Source: an uncultured Kangiella sp. (GTDB lineage Bacteria; Pseudomonadota; Gammaproteobacteria; Enterobacterales; DSM-103792). From it: a DNA stretch of 9,476 nucleotides. Under the pieces are notes generated by a model that was not told where the DNA came from, made no database searches, and worked only from the letters and a program-made list of their open reading frames with translations. Both the position numbers and the translations under genes were made by a program. Location of the stretch: NCBI GenBank assembly GCA_946480585.1, contig CAMLKQ010000068.1:1-9476 (forward strand). Reading direction: 5' to 3'. Each line of letters opens with the position of its first letter. Within the stretch, counting starts at the first letter, position 1. This document shows, in pieces, positions 5,285 to 9,476 of this stretch.

Positions 5285-5944
5285 ATGCAATTGGCCGAAC
5301 AACTGACGGCACATTTCGGCGCGCGCCTGCAGGCTTGCGTTGTCGATCGTGACGAAGTGACCATCGAAGTGTCGCGTGAAGACTACCTTGGCGTCTGCCA
5401 GGAGCTGCGCGACAAGGAAGCCTTCCAGTTCAAGCAGCTGATCGATCTCTGCGGTGTCGACTACTCGCAGTACGGCGCCACCGAATGGGAAACCGAAGAC
5501 GCGTCCAGCGCCGGTTTCTCGCGCGGCGTTGATCGCGAGCAGCCGCGTGAAGCGAACTGGAGCAAGCCGCGCTTTGCCGTGGTCGTGCACCTCTTGTCGG
5601 TCAGCAACAACCAGCGCGTTCGTGTGCGGGTGTTTGTTGACGAGCAATTCCCGATTGTTGCCAGCGTCTCCGAGCTGTGGCCGGTGGCCAACTGGTTTGA
5701 GCGCGAAGCGTTCGACATGTTCGGCATACTGTTCGACGGCCACAACGACCTGCGTCGTCTGCTGACCGATTACGGTTTTGTCGGCCATCCGTTCCGGAAA
5801 GATTTCCCGCTGATCGGCAACGTCGAAATCCGTTACGACGCCGCGCAAGCCCGCTGCGTTTACGAGCCGGTGTCGATCGAGCCGCGCGTGCTGGTGCCGC
5901 GCGTCATTCGCCACGATCAGCGTTACAGCGCGAAGAAGGCCTAA
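5285..5944 (+). CDS. nuoC: NADH-quinone oxidoreductase subunit C (30 kDa type)
   Basis: 219 residues, a free-standing NuoC rather than the NuoCD fusion of E. coli. It is a peripheral-arm subunit of complex I packed against NuoD. The N-terminal half ends in [12 protein letters not shown]. The C-terminal half has the family signature [24 protein letters not shown], followed by [18 protein letters not shown], which fixes the identification. Between them, residues about 66-92 ([20 protein letters not shown]) form an acidic insertion before the strand [11 protein letters not shown]; a similar insertion is what I recall from Xanthomonas NuoC, so it is a possible lineage marker. The frame is open upstream to 5093, but the ATG at 5285 gives the proper N-terminus and follows AAGGA by 7-8 bases. 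It lies 11 bases after nuoB and 5 before nuoD. Confidence 0.96.
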   Translation: MQLAEQLTAHFGARLQACVVDRDEVTIEVSREDYLGVCQELRDKEAFQFKQLIDLCGVDYSQYGATEWETEDASSAGFSRGVDREQPREANWSKPRFAVVVHLLSVSNNQRVRVRVFVDEQFPIVASVSELWPVANWFEREAFDMFGILFDGHNDLRRLLTDYGFVGHPFRKDFPLIGNVEIRYDAAQARCVYEPVSIEPRVLVPRVIRHDQRYSAKKA

Positions 5945-5949
5945 AAGAA

Positions 5950-7203
5950 ATGGCAGAGATCCGCAATTACACCATCAACTTCGGCCCGCAACACCCGGCC
6001 GCGCACGGCGTGCTGCGTCTGATTCTGGAACTGGACGGCGAAACCATCGTCCGCGCCGATCCGCACATCGGCCTGCTGCACCGTGGCACCGAAAAGCTGG
6101 CCGAGAGCAAGCCGTTCAACCAGAGCATCGGTTACATGGACCGGCTCGACTACGTCTCGATGATGTGCAACGAGCACGCCTATGTCATGGCCATCGAGAA
6201 ATTGCTCGGTATCCAGGCGCCGGTGCGGGCCCAGTACATCCGGGTGATGTTCGACGAAATCACCCGCATCCTGAACCACCTGCTCTGGCTCGGCGCGCAC
6301 GGTCTCGACATCGGCGCGATGACCATGTTCCTGTACTGCTTCCGTGAGCGTGAAGCGCTGATGGATTGCTACGAAGCGGTTTCCGGCGCTCGTCTGCACG
6401 CGACCTACTACCGTCCGGGTGGCGTCTACCGTGACCTGCCGGATCGTATGCCGCAGTATCAGGCGTCGAAATTCCGCAGCGAAAAAGACACCAAAAAGCT
6501 GAACGAAATGCGCCAGGGCTCGATGCTCGATTACCTGTGGGCATTCACCGAAGATTTCCCCAAGCGCGTCGACGAATACGAAGCGCTTCTGACCGACAAC
6601 CGGATCTGGAAACAGCGCACCGTCGGCATCGGTGTGGTGTCGCCGGAGCGTGCTTTGGCACTCGGCCTCACCGGTGCCATGCTGCGCGGTTCGGGCGTGG
6701 TCTGGGATCTGCGCAAGCACCAGCCGTATGAAGTCTACGATCAGCTCGATTTCGACATTCCGGTCGGCAAGAACGGCGACTGCTACGACCGTTACCTGGT
6801 GCGCGTCGAAGAAATGCGCCAGTCGAACCGGATCATCCGTCAGTGCATCGAGTGGCTGCGCAAAAATCCGGGCCCGGTCATGGTCGACAACTACAAGGTT
6901 GCGCCGCCGCGTCGCGAAGCGATGAAGCACGACATGGAAGCGCTGATTCACCACTTCAAATTCTTCACTGAAGGTTTCTGCGCGCCGGAAGGTGAGGTCT
7001 ACAGCGCCATCGAACACCCGAAAGGCGAGTTTGGCATTTACCTCGTCTCGGACGGTGCCAACAAACCTTACCGGGTAAAAATTCGCGCGCCGGGTTTCGC
7101 CCACCTGTCCGCCATTGATGAAATCGGTCGTGGCCACATGCTGGCCGACATCGTTGCGATCATCGGAACGATGGACATCGTGTTCGGGGAGATTGACCGC
7201 TAA
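5950..7203 (+). CDS. nuoD: NADH-quinone oxidoreductase subunit D (49 kDa type)
   Basis: 417 residues, full length. NuoD forms much of the quinone-binding cavity of complex I together with NuoB, and is related to the large subunit of NiFe hydrogenases although it carries no metal. The N-terminus has [15 protein letters not shown] (10-24), then [15 protein letters not shown] (36-50) with His39 and His44 lining the expected quinone pocket, and [22 protein letters not shown] (66-87) with Tyr78, the probable quinone headgroup tyrosine. The C-terminus ends with the conserved [17 protein letters not shown] and the [11 protein letters not shown] region are also typical. The ribosome site is weak (AAGAA) and the gene begins five bases after nuoC, which suggests coupling. 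Its last base is the first base of the nuoE start codon. Confidence 0.97.
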   Translation: MAEIRNYTINFGPQHPAAHGVLRLILELDGETIVRADPHIGLLHRGTEKLAESKPFNQSIGYMDRLDYVSMMCNEHAYVMAIEKLLGIQAPVRAQYIRVMFDEITRILNHLLWLGAHGLDIGAMTMFLYCFREREALMDCYEAVSGARLHATYYRPGGVYRDLPDRMPQYQASKFRSEKDTKKLNEMRQGSMLDYLWAFTEDFPKRVDEYEALLTDNRIWKQRTVGIGVVSPERALALGLTGAMLRGSGVVWDLRKHQPYEVYDQLDFDIPVGKNGDCYDRYLVRVEEMRQSNRIIRQCIEWLRKNPGPVMVDNYKVAPPRREAMKHDMEALIHHFKFFTEGFCAPEGEVYSAIEHPKGEFGIYLVSDGANKPYRVKIRAPGFAHLSAIDEIGRGHMLADIVAIIGTMDIVFGEIDR

Positions 7204-7721
7204 TGAGCACGCAAAATTCCAATCAGCCCAATCCGAACAAGCTCAAAGAGCTGTTGCCGGCCTCGGCCATTGCCGAAATCGAAGTCTGGCTCGCCAAGTA
7301 TCCGGCGGATCGCCGTCGCTCGGCGGTCATGGGCGCGCTGACCATAGCCCAGGATCACCTGAATCACCTGAGCACCGAAACGATGGACGCGGTCGCCGAT
7401 TACCTCGGTATTCCGCGCATCGCGGCTTATGAAGTCGCGACCTTCTACTCGATGTATCAGCTGCAGCCGGTCGGCAAGCATGTGATCAACGTCTGCACCA
7501 ACGTCAGCTGCATGCTGCGCGGCTCCGATCAGATCGTCGATCATCTGCAGAAGAAGCTCGGTATCGGCTTTAAGCAGACCACCAAAGACGGCAAGTTCAC
7601 CCTGCGTGAAGTCGAGTGCCTGGCCGCTTGCGGTGGCGCACCGTGCTGCCTCATCGACAAGACTTACCACGAGAACCTGACCCCGGAAAAAGTGGATCAG
7701 ATTCTGGCCAAGCTGGATTGA
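7203..7721 (+). CDS. nuoE: NADH-quinone oxidoreductase subunit E (24 kDa type)
   Basis: 172 residues. NuoE carries the [2Fe-2S] cluster N1a in the NADH-oxidising tip of complex I and binds NuoF. The four ligands are visible: Cys98 and Cys103 in [12 protein letters not shown], and Cys139 and Cys143 in [15 protein letters not shown] thioredoxin-like fold is expected for the C-terminal part, preceded by a helical region containing the family segment [17 protein letters not shown] (77-93). The start overlaps the nuoD stop by one base (TAATG), a classic sign of translational coupling, so no separate ribosome site is needed. It ends 13 bases before nuoF. Length and residues are normal. Confidence 0.96.
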   Translation: MSTQNSNQPNPNKLKELLPASAIAEIEVWLAKYPADRRRSAVMGALTIAQDHLNHLSTETMDAVADYLGIPRIAAYEVATFYSMYQLQPVGKHVINVCTNVSCMLRGSDQIVDHLQKKLGIGFKQTTKDGKFTLREVECLAACGGAPCCLIDKTYHENLTPEKVDQILAKLD

Positions 7722-7734
7722 GGAAAGACCGATC

Positions 7735-9039
7735 ATGATCGATGTTGCCTACCAGTTGAACAAAGGTCCGGTTTGTTACCGGACCATCGGCTTGCCGGAG
7801 CCATGGTCGCTGAAGACCTACGAATCGGTTGGCGGTTATGCGCAGTGGCGCAAAATCATTACCGAGAAAATTCCGCCGGAACAAATCATCGAGTCGCTCA
7901 AGCTCGGCAACCTGCGTGGTCGTGGTGGCGCCGGCTTTCCGACCGGCCTGAAGTGGTCGTTCATGCCGCGCAATGCGCCGGGCCAGAAGTACATGGTCTG
8001 CAACGCCGACGAAGGCGAGCCGGGCACCTACAAAGACCGCGACATTCTCCGGTTCAATCCGCACCAGCTGATCGAAGGCATGGCCATCGGCGCTTATGTG
8101 ATCGGCGCGACCGTCGGTTACAACTACATTCGCGGTGAGTTTTACGAACCGATCATGCGGTTCGAGAATGCACTGAAAGAAGCCTATGCCGCTGGCCTCA
8201 TCGGCAAGAACATTCTCGGCTCTGGCATCGATTTTGATCTGTTCACCCACTACGGTGCCGGTGCCTACATCTGCGGCGAAGAAACCGCGCTGATCGAATC
8301 GATCGAAGGCAAGAAAGGCCAGCCGCGGTTCAAGCCGCCGTTCCCGGCCAACTACGGTGTCTTCGGTCGGCCGACCAACGTCAACAACGTCGAGTCGTTT
8401 GCCTCCGTGCCGGTCATCCTGGAAAAAGGCGGCCAGTGGTTCCTGGAGCAGGGCAAGCCGAACAACGGCGGCACCAAGATTTTCTCGGTCTCCGGTCACG
8501 TCAACAAGCCGGGCAATTTTGAAGTGCCGATGGGTCTGCCGTTCAAAGACCTGCTGGAAATGGCCGGCGGCATGTTGAATGGCAAAAAACTGAAAGCGGT
8601 CATCCCGGGTGGTTCATCGACGCCGATTTTGCCGGCGCACATCATGATGGACCTGACCATGGATTACGACAGCATCAGCAAGGCCGGTTCGATGCTCGGT
8701 GCCGGTTCGGTGATCGTGATGGACGAGGACACGGACCTGGTCAAAGTGCTGGCCCGCATCTCGCACTTCTATTACGAAGAATCCTGCGGCCAGTGCACGC
8801 CGTGCCGCGAAGGCACCGGCTGGTTGGCGCGCATGCTGCACCGGATCCTGCACGGCGAAGGCACTCGCGATGATCTGGCCAAGCTCGATGCCGTCGCGGC
8901 CAACATTTCCGGCCGGACGATTTGTGCTTTGGGTGATGCCGCGGCGATGCCGGTGATGAGCTTCCTGAAGCATTTCCGCCACGAGTTCGAGCACTACATC
9001 GAACACAAACGCAGCATCGTTGGTGGTGGCGGTCACTGA
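7735..9039 (+). CDS. nuoF: NADH-quinone oxidoreductase subunit F (51 kDa type)
   Basis: 434 residues. NuoF is the NADH dehydrogenase subunit of complex I; it binds NADH and FMN and holds [4Fe-4S] cluster N3. The glycine-rich nucleotide site [14 protein letters not shown] is at 61-74, [15 protein letters not shown] (89-103) and [19 protein letters not shown] (174-192) belong to the FMN/NADH pocket, and the cluster ligands are Cys351, Cys354 and Cys357 in [11 protein letters not shown] plus Cys397 in [10 protein letters not shown] soluble-ligand-binding (SLBB-like) region lies between. The start has AGGAAAG 9 bases upstream and follows nuoE closely. The C-terminus ends in a short glycine/histidine tail (GGGGH). 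The 127-bp gap after it is by far the largest in this operon. Confidence 0.97.
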   Translation: MIDVAYQLNKGPVCYRTIGLPEPWSLKTYESVGGYAQWRKIITEKIPPEQIIESLKLGNLRGRGGAGFPTGLKWSFMPRNAPGQKYMVCNADEGEPGTYKDRDILRFNPHQLIEGMAIGAYVIGATVGYNYIRGEFYEPIMRFENALKEAYAAGLIGKNILGSGIDFDLFTHYGAGAYICGEETALIESIEGKKGQPRFKPPFPANYGVFGRPTNVNNVESFASVPVILEKGGQWFLEQGKPNNGGTKIFSVSGHVNKPGNFEVPMGLPFKDLLEMAGGMLNGKKLKAVIPGGSSTPILPAHIMMDLTMDYDSISKAGSMLGAGSVIVMDEDTDLVKVLARISHFYYEESCGQCTPCREGTGWLARMLHRILHGEGTRDDLAKLDAVAANISGRTICALGDAAAMPVMSFLKHFRHEFEHYIEHKRSIVGGGGH

Positions 9040-9076
9040 GCTGACCGGCAAGCGTTACCGCAAGTTTTGAAGAATT

Positions 9077-9101
9077 GAGTTGTCACTCAGCACGACAACT
9101 C
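9077..9101 (+). repeat. Inverted repeat (hairpin) in the nuoF-nuoG gap
   Basis: GAGTTGTC (9077-9084) and GACAACTC (9094-9101) are perfect 8-bp arms around a 9-base loop. No T-run follows, so it should not terminate transcription on its own. In the mRNA it could protect the nuoF 3' end, serve as an RNase processing site, or set the ratio of NuoF to NuoG. Confidence 0.55.
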
Positions 9102-9112
9102 GGGCAGTCAAC

Positions 9113-9146
9113 GAAGTGATGGCCGATGTGTAGGCACGGTCACTTC
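9113..9146 (+). repeat. Second inverted repeat upstream of nuoG
   Basis: GAAGTGA (9113-9119) and TCACTTC (9140-9146) are perfect 7-bp arms, extended by a possible T-G pair (9120 with 9139), and enclose a small GCC/GGC stem (9122-9124 with 9133-9135). The structure ends 20 bases before the nuoG start, so it could influence nuoG translation. The ribosome site of nuoG is weak (AAGAG). Confidence 0.4.
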
Positions 9147-9166
9147 CCCTGCAAGAGACGTAGACG

Positions 9167-9476
9167 ATGGTCAACATCGAAATTGATGGCAAGAAACTGC
9201 AGGTCGAACCGGGTTCGATGATTATCGAAGCCGCCGACGCCGCAGGCATTTACATTCCGCGCTTCTGCTATCACAAGAAGCTGTCGGTGGCGGCCAACTG
9301 CCGGATGTGTCTGGTCGACGTGACCAAGGCGCCGAAAGCGGTGCCGGCCTGCGCGACGCCGGTCAACGAAGGCATGATCGTGCAGACCAAGTCGCCGAAG
9401 GCGCTGGATGCCCAGAAAGCGGTGATGGAATTCCTGCTGATCAACCACCCGCTCGATTGCCCGATCTGCGATCAGG
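9167..9476 (+). CDS. nuoG: NADH-quinone oxidoreductase subunit G, N-terminal part (cut by window edge)
   Basis: The first 103 residues are present. NuoG is the large iron-sulfur subunit of the NADH-oxidising module of complex I. The N-terminal ferredoxin-like domain has its [2Fe-2S] (N1b) ligands Cys34 in RFCYH, Cys45 and Cys48 in NCRMC, and Cys62 in PACAT. After it begins the His-Cys3 [4Fe-4S] motif: His94, Cys98 and Cys101 in NHPLDCPICDQ; the fourth ligand lies beyond the window. The ATG at 9167 gives the standard short start (VNIEIDGKK). No better start is seen, although the ribosome site is poor and the 127-bp leader contains two inverted repeats. The molybdopterin-type C-terminal domain expected for the family cannot be checked. 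Confidence 0.96.
   Translation, partial: MVNIEIDGKKLQVEPGSMIIEAADAAGIYIPRFCYHKKLSVAANCRMCLVDVTKAPKAVPACATPVNEGMIVQTKSPKALDAQKAVMEFLLINHPLDCPICDQ

Noticed and set aside
5941..7137. Long open frame antisense to nuoD (398 codons)
   Set aside because: It mirrors the codon structure of nuoD, which is certain by family motifs. GC-rich genes often leave such open frames on the opposite strand.
1..9476. CRISPR arrays, insertion sequences, toxin-antitoxin or phage-defence genes
   Set aside because: No regular direct repeats, transposase motifs or defence-type domains were seen on either strand.

Overview
This 9.5 kb, GC-rich window looks like the chromosome of a gammaproteobacterium. The evidence is the order tpiA, secG, tRNA-Leu(GAG), nuoA-B-C-D-E-F-G, with nuoC and nuoD as separate genes and a DUF3034-type outer-membrane protein nearby. 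NuoC also carries an insertion of the kind I remember from Xanthomonas NuoC, which hints at a relative of that lineage. Genus and species cannot be decided from what is visible.

Layout. On the minus strand (1-1617), three closely packed genes read leftward: an exported group 1 truncated haemoglobin, a periplasmic cupredoxin-like protein of the 'methylamine utilization protein' type, and the N-terminal part of a membrane-bound sensor with a Cache-like extracytoplasmic domain, cut by the window edge. Divergent from them across a 78-bp intergenic region is a DUF3034 family protein (1696-2562), a predicted outer-membrane beta-barrel. The 78-bp region holds a good sigma70-like promoter for DUF3034, a weaker one for the globin, and a 6-7-6 dyad that overlaps or adjoins both. 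On the plus strand follow tpiA (2672-3433) and secG (3463-3882). Then comes a 473-bp non-coding stretch with a 16-bp perfect palindrome, a decayed tandem copy of tRNA-Leu, the intact tRNA-Leu(GAG) with encoded CCA, a strong intrinsic terminator and a possible extended -10 promoter. From 4356 to the window end lies the respiratory complex I operon nuoA-G (nuoG incomplete), tightly spaced except for a 127-bp nuoF-nuoG gap that contains two inverted repeats.

How the genes work together. nuoA-G encode complex I: NuoE, F and G form the NADH-oxidising module, NuoB, C and D the connecting quinone-reducing module, and NuoA starts the membrane arm. tpiA (glycolysis) and secG (protein export) are housekeeping genes whose neighbourhood here is common in proteobacteria. 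The left-hand cluster is the least understood part. A haem protein and a probable copper protein, both with signal peptides, sit beside a Cache-like sensor and an outer-membrane protein of unknown function, so a periplasmic redox or ligand-sensing role is a reasonable but untested idea. It is the best candidate for an undescribed system in this window. The other item worth attention is the tRNA-Leu relic.
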